NCBI RefSeq assembly: GCF_017916505.1
Contig: NZ_JAFMSZ010000003.1
Location: 325,083 to 389,082 of the forward strand
DNA: 64,000 nucleotides
Origin: Naasia sp. SYSU D00057
GTDB taxonomy: Bacteria > Actinomycetota > Actinomycetes > Actinomycetales > Microbacteriaceae
Reading direction: 5' to 3'
Position numbers and translations under genes: made by a program. Below are positions 50,781-58,828 of the stretch, in pieces (the first letter of the stretch is position 1; every line of letters starts with the position of its first letter). The notes beneath the pieces are model-generated. The model made no database searches. It saw only the letters and a program-made list of their open reading frames with translations, and had not been told where the DNA came from.

Positions 50781-52255
50781 GCCCGGCCCGATCGCTCCGG
50801 CTCCGGCTGGTGCTGATCGTGGCCGCGCTGCTCGCCGCCGTGGCCGCGATCATCGGCCTCGTGTCGGTCGCCGTCCTGCAGAGCTACCTCGTCGGTCAGG
50901 TCGACGACAGCGTCTCCGCCGCGGCGGAGCGCGCGAGCCGCGGCCCCGGCGGACCCGACGGCCCCGGCGGCGGCTTCGTCCTCGGTCAGGGCGAGGGCAC
51001 CGTGATCGCCTTCGTGCAGAACGGGGAGGTGGTCGAGGCCGGCTACCTCGACGAGTACGGCGACACGAACCCCCTTTCCGAGGCGGCCCAGGAGGAGATC
51101 CTCGGGCTCGTCGCCGACGGGAGGCCGCACACCGTCGAACTCGGCGCCGACCTCGGCGAGTATCGGATGGTCGCGGTGGTCAACGAGTCGCGGACGCTCG
51201 CCCTCGTCACCGGGCTGCCGCTCGCCGGGGTGCAGGACACCGTGCGCCAGCTCGGGCTCGTCGTCCTCATCGTCACGGTCGTCGGGCTGCTGCTCGCCTG
51301 CGCCGCCGCGTGGGTCACGGTCGGCGCCGCCCTCCGGCCCCTGCGGCGGGTGGCCCAGACGGCCGCGAGCGTCGCCGAGCTCCCCCTCGACCGGGACGCC
51401 GACATCAGCATCCGTGTCCCGGAGAAGGACACCGACCCCTCCACCGAGGTGGGCCGCGTCGGCGCCGCGCTCAACCGGCTGCTCGGCCACGTCGGCACCG
51501 CGCTCGCGGTGCGCAAGGCGAGCGAGGACCGGATGCGCCAGTTCGTCGGCGACGCGAGCCACGAGCTGCGCACACCGCTCGCCTCCATCCGCGGCTACTC
51601 CGAGCTCACCCGGCGCACCCAGCCCGACCTCCCCGACGAGGTGCGGCACAGCCTGTCGCGCATCGAGTCGGAGGCGATCCGCATGACCTCGCTCGTCGAG
51701 GACCTGCTGCTCCTCGCCCGCCTCGACTCCCGGCGCGAGCTCGAGCGCCGGGAGGTGGACCTCTCGCGCGTGGTGCTGGAGGCGGTCGGCGACGCCCACG
51801 CCGCCGGACCCGACCACCACTGGGTGCTCGACCTCCCCGACGAGCCCGTCGTCGCCCAGGGCGACGAGGCGCGGCTGCGGCAGGTGGTCGTCAACCTCCT
51901 CGCGAACGCCCGGGTGCACACCCCCGCGGGCACGACCGTCACCGCGGGGCTGGCGACGGCTCCGGACGGGTCGGTCACGATCCGGATCGCGGACGACGGA
52001 CCGGGCATCGATCCCGGCGTGATGTCCACCCTGTTCGAGAGGTTCTCGCGCGGCGACGCCTCCCGCCAGCGGGCGACGGGCACCACCGGCCTCGGCCTGT
52101 CGATCGTCCGCGGCGTGGTGGAGGCGCACGACGGCACCGTGCGCGTCGAGAGCGAGCCGGGCTCGACGGTGTTCACGGTCACCCTGCCGCCCGCCCCGGC
52201 CGCGGCCGCAACGGATACCGCGAGCGAGACGGCGCCGGCGACCGCCTCCCGGTGA
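50777..52255 (+). CDS. Sensor histidine kinase
   Basis: 492 residues. Two membrane helices (LRLVLIVAALLAAVAAIIGLVSVAVL and LVVLIVTVVGLLLACAAAWVTV) flank an extracytoplasmic sensor domain with a Gly/Pro-rich stretch. HAMP follows, then the H-box DASHELRTPLASIRGYSEL (phospho-His), N-box NLLANARVH, G1 DDGPGID and G2 GTGLGLSIV-type motif. Phosphorylates the upstream response regulator. Signal unknown. Confidence 0.93.
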   Translation: MSPARSLRLRLVLIVAALLAAVAAIIGLVSVAVLQSYLVGQVDDSVSAAAERASRGPGGPDGPGGGFVLGQGEGTVIAFVQNGEVVEAGYLDEYGDTNPLSEAAQEEILGLVADGRPHTVELGADLGEYRMVAVVNESRTLALVTGLPLAGVQDTVRQLGLVVLIVTVVGLLLACAAAWVTVGAALRPLRRVAQTAASVAELPLDRDADISIRVPEKDTDPSTEVGRVGAALNRLLGHVGTALAVRKASEDRMRQFVGDASHELRTPLASIRGYSELTRRTQPDLPDEVRHSLSRIESEAIRMTSLVEDLLLLARLDSRRELERREVDLSRVVLEAVGDAHAAGPDHHWVLDLPDEPVVAQGDEARLRQVVVNLLANARVHTPAGTTVTAGLATAPDGSVTIRIADDGPGIDPGVMSTLFERFSRGDASRQRATGTTGLGLSIVRGVVEAHDGTVRVESEPGSTVFTVTLPPAPAAAATDTASETAPATASR

Positions 52256-52335
52256 CGGGAGCGGGCAGTCGGGCCCGGGATTCGAGCGGGCGAACGGCCG
52301 TACCGCCCGTGCACCGCCGGGGGTACGGTGCCCGC

Positions 52336-52926
52336 ATGGCGGAGGTGATCGCGACCGCAACGATGTCCCTCGACGGCTTCGTCGCCCGGCAGAACGACTC
52401 GGTCGGGCCGCTGTTCGAGTGGTACAGCAGCGGGGATGTCGAATCGGCGCCGGGGGACGACCAGCGGCCCTTCCGGCTCTCGAGGGCGAGCGCCGACTAC
52501 GTGGAGGCGTGGTGGCCGACGGTCGCCGTGGCGGTGGTGGGACGCCGGCTCTTCGACCTGACGAACGGGTGGGACGGCCGCCCGCCCTCCGGCGAGCAGG
52601 TGATCGTGGTGACCCACACCGTGCCGCACGAGTGGGAGCACCTCGGGCGCGCGCCCTTCCGCTTCGTCGGCGACCTCGCCCAGGCGATCGGAGAGGCCCG
52701 GAAGCTCGCGGGCGACCGGGACGTCTCCCTGACCGGCGGCAATCTGGCGGGTCAGGCGCTCGCGCTCGGCCTCGTCGACCAACTCCGCGTCGAGCTCGCG
52801 CCGGTGCTGCTCGGCCGCGGCATCCGCTTCTTCGGCGACTTCGCGGGTCCGGAGACGCTCCTCGAGGATCCCGAGATCGTGGCGGGCGAGCGCGTCACCC
52901 ACCTGCACTACCGGGTCCGCCGGTAG
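52336..52926 (+). CDS. Dihydrofolate reductase-family (RibD C-terminal type) protein
   Basis: 196 residues. VIATATMSLDGFVARQND start, VGRRLFDLTNGW, IVVTHTVPHEW and VSLTGGNLAGQALALGLVDQLRVELAPVLLGRG match the RibD_C/DHFR-like family of small reductases. Substrate unknown, and it should not be taken as the folate enzyme FolA. ATG six bases after TACGGT (52324-52329), leaderless. Converges with the PfkB gene. Confidence 0.87.
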   Translation: MAEVIATATMSLDGFVARQNDSVGPLFEWYSSGDVESAPGDDQRPFRLSRASADYVEAWWPTVAVAVVGRRLFDLTNGWDGRPPSGEQVIVVTHTVPHEWEHLGRAPFRFVGDLAQAIGEARKLAGDRDVSLTGGNLAGQALALGLVDQLRVELAPVLLGRGIRFFGDFAGPETLLEDPEIVAGERVTHLHYRVRR

Positions 52927-52944
52927 CGCCGGCTCCCGGCGGGC

Positions 52945-52992
52945 GAAACGTCGTCCCCGCGTGTGTCGTATCGGGCGCGGCGAGGACGTTTC
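52945..52992. repeat. Intergenic inverted repeat, element F (weak)
   Basis: GAAACGTC (52945-52952) and GACGTTTC (52985-52992), with imperfect extensions, between the convergent reductase and PfkB genes. It has the same motif-then-inverse layout as elements A-E but shorter arms. Confidence 0.45.
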
Positions 52993-53020
52993 CGCCGCGG
53001 CGGGGACGGCGGCCGGCGCG

Positions 53021-54025
53021 TCAGCCGTTGAGGTGGGTGGGCTCCCGGAGCGGACGGTCGGGCTCCGGAGCCGAGACCTCGGGCCGCGGCGCGGTGTCGA
53101 AGCTCGTGATGAGCGTCGTCGGCAGCGAGACGGCGAGCGCGCCCCAGGAGCAGGCGTAGCCGAGTGCCTCGGGCAGCGTCAGCTCGGCGGGCTCGCCGGG
53201 TGCGCGGCGGCCATCGACGATCGAATGGGCGAGGAAGCCGGCCAGGGTGGCATCGCCCGCGCCCGTCGTGTTGACGACCTCGGTCGCCACGGCGCGACCC
53301 CAGTGCGCCTCGTCTGCGGTGATCGCCAGGGCCCCGTCGACGCCGAGGCTCACGAGGGCCACCTCCACGCCGAGGTCGTTGAGCTCACGGCCCGCCTCGA
53401 GCGCCTCGCCCACGGTGTGCAGGTTGCGGCCGACGAGGTTCGCGAGCTCGTCGGCGTTCGGCTTGATGAGGTTGACGAGCCCGCTGCGCACCCAGCGGTC
53501 GAGGGGCGGCCCGCTCGTGTCCAGCGCCACGCGCGTGCCGCGGGCGCGGACCGCCTCGAACAGGTCGCCCATCTCGACGTACCCGCCGGTCTCGGCCACG
53601 GACGGATGCACTCCGGAGACGACCAGCCAGTCGGCGTCGGTCTCCTCGACCTGCTCCTTCGCGAGCTCGCACACGCGAGCCCAATCGGCGGCGCTCATCG
53701 GGATCGCCGTCTGGTTGATGTTCGTGGTGTGCCCGCCGTCGTCGACGACGGTGGTGTTGACGCGGACGCGGCCGGCGATGGGCACGATCCGCAGGATGTG
53801 CGGGTACGGGGTGCGGAAGAGGAGGTGCTCGTCCTCGCGGCCGATGGGCAGGATCCCCGCGACCGGCACCCTCGCGAGGTGCAGCGTGCGGGCCACGTTG
53901 AGCCCCTTGCCGCTCATGTACTCGTGCACCTCGAACGCCCGGTTCACCTTGCCCTCGGCGAAGGAGTGGACGAGGTAGGTGCGGTCGAGGACGGGCGCAG
54001 GCGTCAGAGTGACTACGGCGGTCAA
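53021..54025 (-). CDS. PfkB-family sugar kinase (1-phosphofructokinase/hexose type)
   Basis: 334 residues. VVTLTPAPVLDRTYLV and GKGLNVARTLHLA are typical of the FruK/LacC branch; the catalytic NTTGAGDATLAGF is near residue 255. Phosphorylates a sugar or sugar phosphate with ATP. No PTS or sugar transporter lies next to it, so the substrate is open. TTG start at 54025 with GAAGGGA upstream. Probably follows the DUF1275 gene on the minus strand. Confidence 0.85.
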   Translation of the reverse strand: MTAVVTLTPAPVLDRTYLVHSFAEGKVNRAFEVHEYMSGKGLNVARTLHLARVPVAGILPIGREDEHLLFRTPYPHILRIVPIAGRVRVNTTVVDDGGHTTNINQTAIPMSAADWARVCELAKEQVEETDADWLVVSGVHPSVAETGGYVEMGDLFEAVRARGTRVALDTSGPPLDRWVRSGLVNLIKPNADELANLVGRNLHTVGEALEAGRELNDLGVEVALVSLGVDGALAITADEAHWGRAVATEVVNTTGAGDATLAGFLAHSIVDGRRAPGEPAELTLPEALGYACSWGALAVSLPTTLITSFDTAPRPEVSAPEPDRPLREPTHLNG

Positions 54026-54082
54026 CGGGGTCCCTTCACATGGAGCGGAGCTCGTGGGCCGGCTCCCGCCGACTCCGACACT

Positions 54083-54793
54083 CTATCGAGCGCCTTCGAG
54101 GGCCTCCGCGCGCTCCCGGGCAGGGGCGCCGACCTGGCCGAAGGCCGCGACCACGAGCGTGATGACGGCGGCGACCGCGATCCCCACGGCCAGGTGGACC
54201 TGCAGCAGCGCCGCGCCGGCGAGGGCGCCCAGAGCGATGAGCACGACGGCGAGCAGACGCCGCACCCACTTCTGGCCGACCCGGCGCCCGAGCCAGGAGT
54301 CGAAGGCGAGCCCGGCGAGCGTCGAGGTGATGACCACCGTGGTGACGTCGGCGGTCGCGATGTGCCGCGCGGCGCCGGCCTGAAGGCCCATCGCGAGCCC
54401 GAGGACCCCGGTGGTGATGAGCAGAGCCCACTCCGGCGCCTCCTCCCCGCCGACGACCACCGGGAGGAGGGCGCCGACGAGCAGGACGCCGACCAGGCCG
54501 AGGAGGGCGGTGACCCGGCGGTGCCACCCCTTCGGAGCGCCGCGGAGCAGGAGCCCCGCGAGCATCGCGCCGAGCACGAAGCCCACGAGGGCGACGACCG
54601 GTCCGACGACGGGGAGGTCGTCGGCGCCCGTGAGCGCCATCCCCAGGATGACGACGTTGCCGGTCATGTTCGCCGTGAAGACGCGGTCGAGGCCGAGGTA
54701 GCCGACGGCGTCGACGATGCCGGTCGAGAACGTGAGCACGAGCATCAGCACGAGGTGCAGACGGTCCTGGTCCTGACGCAGCCGAGCGCGCAC
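54083..54793 (-). CDS. DUF1275 (YoaK-type) membrane protein
   Basis: 236 residues, six to seven membrane helices. FSTGIVDAVGYLGLDRVFTANMTGNVVILG is the DUF1275 signature, with VLGLAMGLQAGAARHIATADVTTVVITSTLAGL in the second half. Function unknown. GTG start at 54793 with GAAGGGAG upstream. Divergent from the formamidase gene; the GlnR-like box between them could act on both. Confidence 0.85.
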   Translation of the reverse strand: MRARLRQDQDRLHLVLMLVLTFSTGIVDAVGYLGLDRVFTANMTGNVVILGMALTGADDLPVVGPVVALVGFVLGAMLAGLLLRGAPKGWHRRVTALLGLVGVLLVGALLPVVVGGEEAPEWALLITTGVLGLAMGLQAGAARHIATADVTTVVITSTLAGLAFDSWLGRRVGQKWVRRLLAVVLIALGALAGAALLQVHLAVGIAVAAVITLVVAAFGQVGAPARERAEALEGAR

Positions 54794-54848
54794 GGCTCTC
54801 CCTTCGATCCGCCCCGCGAGGAGGCCCGGGCCATCCAAGCCGAGCCAT

Positions 54849-54864
54849 GTTTCCTGCCCGTAAC
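54849..54864. promoter_or_regulatory. GlnR-like nitrogen-control box
   Basis: Read on the minus strand it is GTTAC, six bases, GAAAC, an exact fit to the GlnR consensus GTnAC-N6-GAAAC of actinobacteria. It covers the -35 position of the formamidase promoter, whose TAGGGT -10 box is at 54875-54880, six bases before the GTG. The gene content (purine and amide nitrogen) fits. Confidence 0.6.
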
Positions 54865-54886
54865 ACCGGCGGCCTAGGGTGACCGC

Positions 54887-55993
54887 GTGACCGACGGACT
54901 CCTTCCCGCGACCGCCTTCGAGGTGCTCCAGCCCGGCGAGGGGGATCGTCCCGGCGACCTGTACCTCCCCGCGCGAGCCGACCAGGTGCTGTGGGGACGG
55001 CTGCCGTGCGCGGCCGATGAGCCGGTGCTGACCGTCCGCCCCGGGCAGACGGTCACGGTCGACACCCTCAGCCACGAGGGGCTGCTCGAGGACCAGGGCC
55101 GGGATCCCCTCGCCTTCTTCGCGCGGCACGGCGTTCCCCGCTGCCACGTGCTGGATGACGCCGTCGCGCTCGCCGCGTCGGCACATCCCCGCGACCCCGC
55201 TACCGACGGCCCCCATGTCGTCACCGGCCCCATCGCGGTCGTGGGCGCCGAGCCGGGCGACCTGCTGACGATCGAGGTGCTGCGGCTGACCCCGCGCGTG
55301 CCCTACGGGGTCATCTCGAACCGGCACGGCCGCGGCGCCCTTCCCGGCGAGTACCCCGTGGGGGACGCCAACGTCAGCGTCTTCGCGCCCCTCGTCGAGG
55401 CGGCGGACGGGCTCGCCGGCAGCATCCCGTTCTTCCCCGGCGCCGAGCGGTCCGCCCGGTTCCCGATCGCGCCCTTCCTCGGCGTGATGGGCGTCGCGGT
55501 GGCGGGCGGCGAGCGACCGCACTCGGTGCCGCCCGGCGCCTTCGGCGGGAACATCGACGTCAAGCTGCTCACCGAGGGCGCCCGGCTCCACCTGCCCGTG
55601 CAGGTGCCCGGAGCTCTCGCCTACGTCGGCGACCCGCACTTCGCGCAGGGCGACGGCGAGGTCGCGCTCACCGCGATGGAGGCGTCGCTGCGCGCGACCC
55701 TCCGCTTCACCGTGATCCCCGCCGAGCGGGCGGCCGTCGAGTTCGGTACCGTGGCCGGCCCGCTGATCGAGACGGACGAGTACCTCGTGCCGACCGGGCT
55801 CAGCGCCGACCTCGACGAGGCCGTCGCGAACTGCGTCCGGGCCGCGATCGAGCTCCTCACGGCGCGGTGGGGGATGGACCGCAGCCACGCGCTCGCCTAC
55901 CTCTCGGCGGCCACCGATTTCGACATCTCCCAGGTCGTCGACCTCGTGAAGGGCGTGCACGCGCGCATCCGGAAGGCGGATCTCGATGGCTGA
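54887..55993 (+). CDS. Acetamidase/formamidase family hydrolase
   Basis: 368 residues. VTVDTLSHEGL, PIAVVGAEPGDLLTIEV, VMGVAVAGGERPHSVPPGAFGGNIDVKLLTEGARLHLPV, AQGDGEVALTAMEA, and SHALAYLSAATDFDISQVVDLVKGVHARI are the formamidase-family landmarks. Hydrolyses a small amide, releasing ammonia. GTG start, leaderless. Overlaps the amidase gene by eight bases, so it heads an operon with it. Exact amide substrate unknown; in a purine cluster it may act on formamide or a ureido product. Confidence 0.9.
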   Translation: MTDGLLPATAFEVLQPGEGDRPGDLYLPARADQVLWGRLPCAADEPVLTVRPGQTVTVDTLSHEGLLEDQGRDPLAFFARHGVPRCHVLDDAVALAASAHPRDPATDGPHVVTGPIAVVGAEPGDLLTIEVLRLTPRVPYGVISNRHGRGALPGEYPVGDANVSVFAPLVEAADGLAGSIPFFPGAERSARFPIAPFLGVMGVAVAGGERPHSVPPGAFGGNIDVKLLTEGARLHLPVQVPGALAYVGDPHFAQGDGEVALTAMEASLRATLRFTVIPAERAAVEFGTVAGPLIETDEYLVPTGLSADLDEAVANCVRAAIELLTARWGMDRSHALAYLSAATDFDISQVVDLVKGVHARIRKADLDG

Positions 55994-57536
55994 CGTGGAC
56001 CGCTCCGCCGAGGTCGTCGGCGACGGCCCGCTGCCCACGGGGCTCGTCGAGGCGTTCTGGCGCTACGAGCAGGCGCTGATGGACGACGACGTCGCCGGGC
56101 TCGACGCGCTCTTCGCACCCGGTCCGCTCACGCTGCGCGGCGACGCGGCCGGCCTGCTCGTCGGGCACGACGCGATCTCGGCCTTCCGGAAGGGCCGCGG
56201 CGGTGCGCCCGCCCGGCGCATCGCGGCCGTGCACGTGCGCTCCGCCGGCGACGACGCCGCCTTCGTCGTCGCAGTCCTCGAGCCGAGGACGGGCGGCCGC
56301 GGCCAGCAGACCCAGTTCTGGCGGCGCGACGACGCCGGCTGGCGCATCGCGGGCGCCCACGTCAGCGCACCGGCGCCCGCGGTGGACGGCCGGATCTGGC
56401 GGATCGTCGGCACCCCGCTCGTCCCGGGTCGGGGCGAGGGCCCCCTCCGCGGCGAGCGGATGGCGGTGAAGGACCTCTTCGCCGTCCGCGGGCAGGCGAT
56501 CGGCGCCGGGGTGCCCGCCTACCTGGCCGAGGCGCCGACCGAGCAGCGGACGGCCCCCGCCGTGCAGCAGCTGCTCGACGCCGGGGCCGACCTCGTCGGG
56601 ATCGCGCGCACCGACCAGTTCGCCTACAGCATCGCGGGCGCGAACGAGGCCTACGGCACCCCGCCCAACGCGGCCGTGCCGGGCGCGCTGCCGGGCGGCT
56701 CGTCGAGCGGTCCCGCCTCGGCCGTCGCGCTCGGTCAGGCCACCGTCGGACTCGCCACCGACACCGCCGGCTCCATCCGGGTCCCCGCCTCCTATCAGGG
56801 GCTGTGGGGGCTCCGAACGACGCACGGCGCGGTGCCGACCGCGGGCCTGCTCCCGCTCGCCCCCTCCTTCGACACCGTCGGCTGGCTGACCCGGGACCGC
56901 GCGACCCTCGAGCGGGTCGCGAAGGCCGCGCTCCCCGGTGGCTCGGACCTGCAGGCGCCGGTGATCGTCGCGCCCCGGCTGCTGGCCGGCCTGGAGCCCG
57001 CCGTCGTCGACGCATTCCATGCCGCCGTCGGCATGCTCGTCGCCGAGGGCCGGATCGAGCCGCCCGAGGAGGTCGGACTGGCAGACCCCGTCGGCACCCT
57101 CGCCGCCTTTCGCGCCGTGCAGGCAGCCGAGGCGTGGCGCGCGCACGGGCCCTGGCTGACCGCGCATCCCGGTGCGGTCGGGGGAGCGGTCGCGGAGCGC
57201 TTCCGGGCTGCGGCCGCCGTCACCGAGGACGGGGAGCGGGCGGCCCGGGACGTGCTCGCGGAGCGCGGCGCCGAACTTCGGGAGCTGCTCGCGGGAGCGC
57301 TGCTCCTGCTGCCCGCCGCGGCGTCCCCGGCGCCGTCCGCGACGGCGAGCGGTGTCGCGATCGACCGGATCCGCACCGCCACGCTGACGCTCACCTGTCT
57401 CGCCGGCGCCGCAGGCGCGCCCTCCCTGTCGGCCCCGATCGCCTCCGTCGACGGAGCGCCGCTCGGACTCGCGGTCGTCTCGGCGCCGGGCACCGACGTC
57501 GCGCTGCTGCGCTGGGCCCTGCGCCTGCGCGAGTAA
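55986..57536 (+). CDS. AtzH-like (DUF3225) domain fused to amidase-signature enzyme
   Basis: 516 residues. Residues 20-135 are a NTF2-like AtzH/DUF3225 domain (FWRYEQALMDDDVAGLDALF, HDAISAFRKGR, QTQFWRR). Residues 145-516 are an amidase-signature domain: catalytic Lys in AVKDLFAV, cis-Ser region PGGSSSGPASAVALG, and nucleophile Ser in TDTAGSIRVPASYQG. Hydrolyses amides in ureide or cyanuric-acid-type degradation by analogy with AtzE partners. The two domains are separate proteins in many organisms. A GlnR-like box overlaps its stop codon. Confidence 0.85.
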   Translation: MADVDRSAEVVGDGPLPTGLVEAFWRYEQALMDDDVAGLDALFAPGPLTLRGDAAGLLVGHDAISAFRKGRGGAPARRIAAVHVRSAGDDAAFVVAVLEPRTGGRGQQTQFWRRDDAGWRIAGAHVSAPAPAVDGRIWRIVGTPLVPGRGEGPLRGERMAVKDLFAVRGQAIGAGVPAYLAEAPTEQRTAPAVQQLLDAGADLVGIARTDQFAYSIAGANEAYGTPPNAAVPGALPGGSSSGPASAVALGQATVGLATDTAGSIRVPASYQGLWGLRTTHGAVPTAGLLPLAPSFDTVGWLTRDRATLERVAKAALPGGSDLQAPVIVAPRLLAGLEPAVVDAFHAAVGMLVAEGRIEPPEEVGLADPVGTLAAFRAVQAAEAWRAHGPWLTAHPGAVGGAVAERFRAAAAVTEDGERAARDVLAERGAELRELLAGALLLLPAAASPAPSATASGVAIDRIRTATLTLTCLAGAAGAPSLSAPIASVDGAPLGLAVVSAPGTDVALLRWALRLRE

Positions 57537-57559
57537 CACGCACGAAACGTCCGTTTCGT
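57533..57559. promoter_or_regulatory. GlnR-like box overlapping an 18-base palindrome upstream of pucG
   Basis: GTAAC-ACGCAC-GAAAC (57533-57548) matches GTnAC-N6-GAAAC on the plus strand and overlaps the stop of the amidase gene. ACGAAACG-TC-CGTTTCGT (57542-57559) is a perfect palindrome sharing the GAAAC. The second could be a site for the RpiR regulator encoded downstream. Start of pucG follows at 57605 with GAAGGAG. Confidence 0.6.
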
Positions 57560-57604
57560 ACACTGGCCGGACCGGAACATGCGTTGCGCCGAAGAAGGAG
57601 ACCC

Positions 57605-58828
57605 GTGACCGCGCTGCCGATCGCCCCGCCGCCCCGCCTCCTGATGGGCCCCGGCCCGATCAACGCCGACCCGCGCGTCCTCCGGGCGATGTCCGCACAG
57701 CTGGTGGGCCAGTACGACCCGGCGATGACGGCGTACATGGCCGAGACCCAGGAGCTCTACCGCCGCGTGTTCCGTACCGCGAACGACGCCACCCTCCTCG
57801 TCGACGGCACGAGCCGGGCCGGCATCGAGGCCGCCCTCGTGTCCCTGCTGCGACCGGGCGACCGCGTCCTCGTCCCCGTCTTCGGGCGCTTCGGCCACCT
57901 CCTCGTCGAGATCGCACAGCGCGCCGGAGCCGAGGTGCACACTCTCGAGACCGAGTGGGGCACCGTCTTCGCCCCCGAGCAGATCGAGGAGGCGATCCGC
58001 CGGGTGCGTCCCGCGATGCTCGCCGTCGTGCACGGCGACACGTCGACGACCCTCGCCCAGCCGCTCGACGCGCTCGCGGCGATCTGCCGCGAGTACGGCG
58101 TCCTCTTCTACACGGACGTCACCGCCAGCCTCGGCGGCAACCCGTTCGACGCGGACGGGTGGGGACTCGACGCGGTCAGCGCCGGCCTGCAGAAGTGCCT
58201 CGGCGGCCCGTCCGGCAGCGCCCCGGTCACCCTGTCGCCCCGCGCCGTCGAAGTGATCGACGGCCGCCGGAGCATCGAGGCCGGCATCCGCGACGCCGAC
58301 TCCGAGGTGCGGGCCGACCCGATCCGCAGCAACTACTTCGACCTGGCGATGATCCTCGACTACTGGGGGCCGAAGCGGCTCAACCACCACACCGAGGCGA
58401 CGACGATGCTCTACGGCGCCCGCGAGTGCGCCCGCCTGCTGCTCGAGGAGGGCCTGGACGCGGCCATCGAGCGGCACCGGCTGCACGGCGCCGCGATGCT
58501 GGCGGGCGTCCGCGGCCTCGGCCTGCGCCCCTTCGGCGACCTGGCCCACAAGATGAACAACGTCGTCGGCGTCGAGATCCCCGAGGGCGTGAACGGCGAC
58601 GCGGTGCGCGGCGAGCTGCTCGGCGACTACGGCATCGAGATCGGGACGTCGTTCGGGCCGCTGCACGGCCGCATCTGGCGCATCGGGACGATGGGCTACA
58701 ACGCCCGCCGGGACGCGGTGCTCACCACCCTCGCGGCGCTCGAGCAGGTGCTCCGTCGCGCGGGCGCGCCCGTCGTCGCGGGCGGCGGAACGGGTGCCGC
58801 CCTCGAGGCGTACGAGGGGGGCGCGTGA
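57605..58828 (+). CDS. pucG: (S)-Ureidoglycine--glyoxylate aminotransferase-like
   Basis: 407 residues, fold type I class V. PRLLMGPGPINADPRVLRAMS start, HGDTSTTLAQPL, YTDVTASLGGNPFD, and PLP lysine in SAGLQKCLGGPSGSAPVTLS. The SGSAPV and YFDLAMILDYWG segments are typical of PucG/alanine-glyoxylate transaminases. In purine catabolism it moves the amino group from ureidoglycine to glyoxylate, giving glycine. GTG start with GAAGGAG. Coupled to the next gene. Confidence 0.87.
   Translation: MTALPIAPPPRLLMGPGPINADPRVLRAMSAQLVGQYDPAMTAYMAETQELYRRVFRTANDATLLVDGTSRAGIEAALVSLLRPGDRVLVPVFGRFGHLLVEIAQRAGAEVHTLETEWGTVFAPEQIEEAIRRVRPAMLAVVHGDTSTTLAQPLDALAAICREYGVLFYTDVTASLGGNPFDADGWGLDAVSAGLQKCLGGPSGSAPVTLSPRAVEVIDGRRSIEAGIRDADSEVRADPIRSNYFDLAMILDYWGPKRLNHHTEATTMLYGARECARLLLEEGLDAAIERHRLHGAAMLAGVRGLGLRPFGDLAHKMNNVVGVEIPEGVNGDAVRGELLGDYGIEIGTSFGPLHGRIWRIGTMGYNARRDAVLTTLAALEQVLRRAGAPVVAGGGTGAALEAYEGGA

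Noticed and set aside
55867-56079. Separate short gene at the amidase start
   Set aside because: It is an off-frame read of the formamidase end and AtzH-like start.
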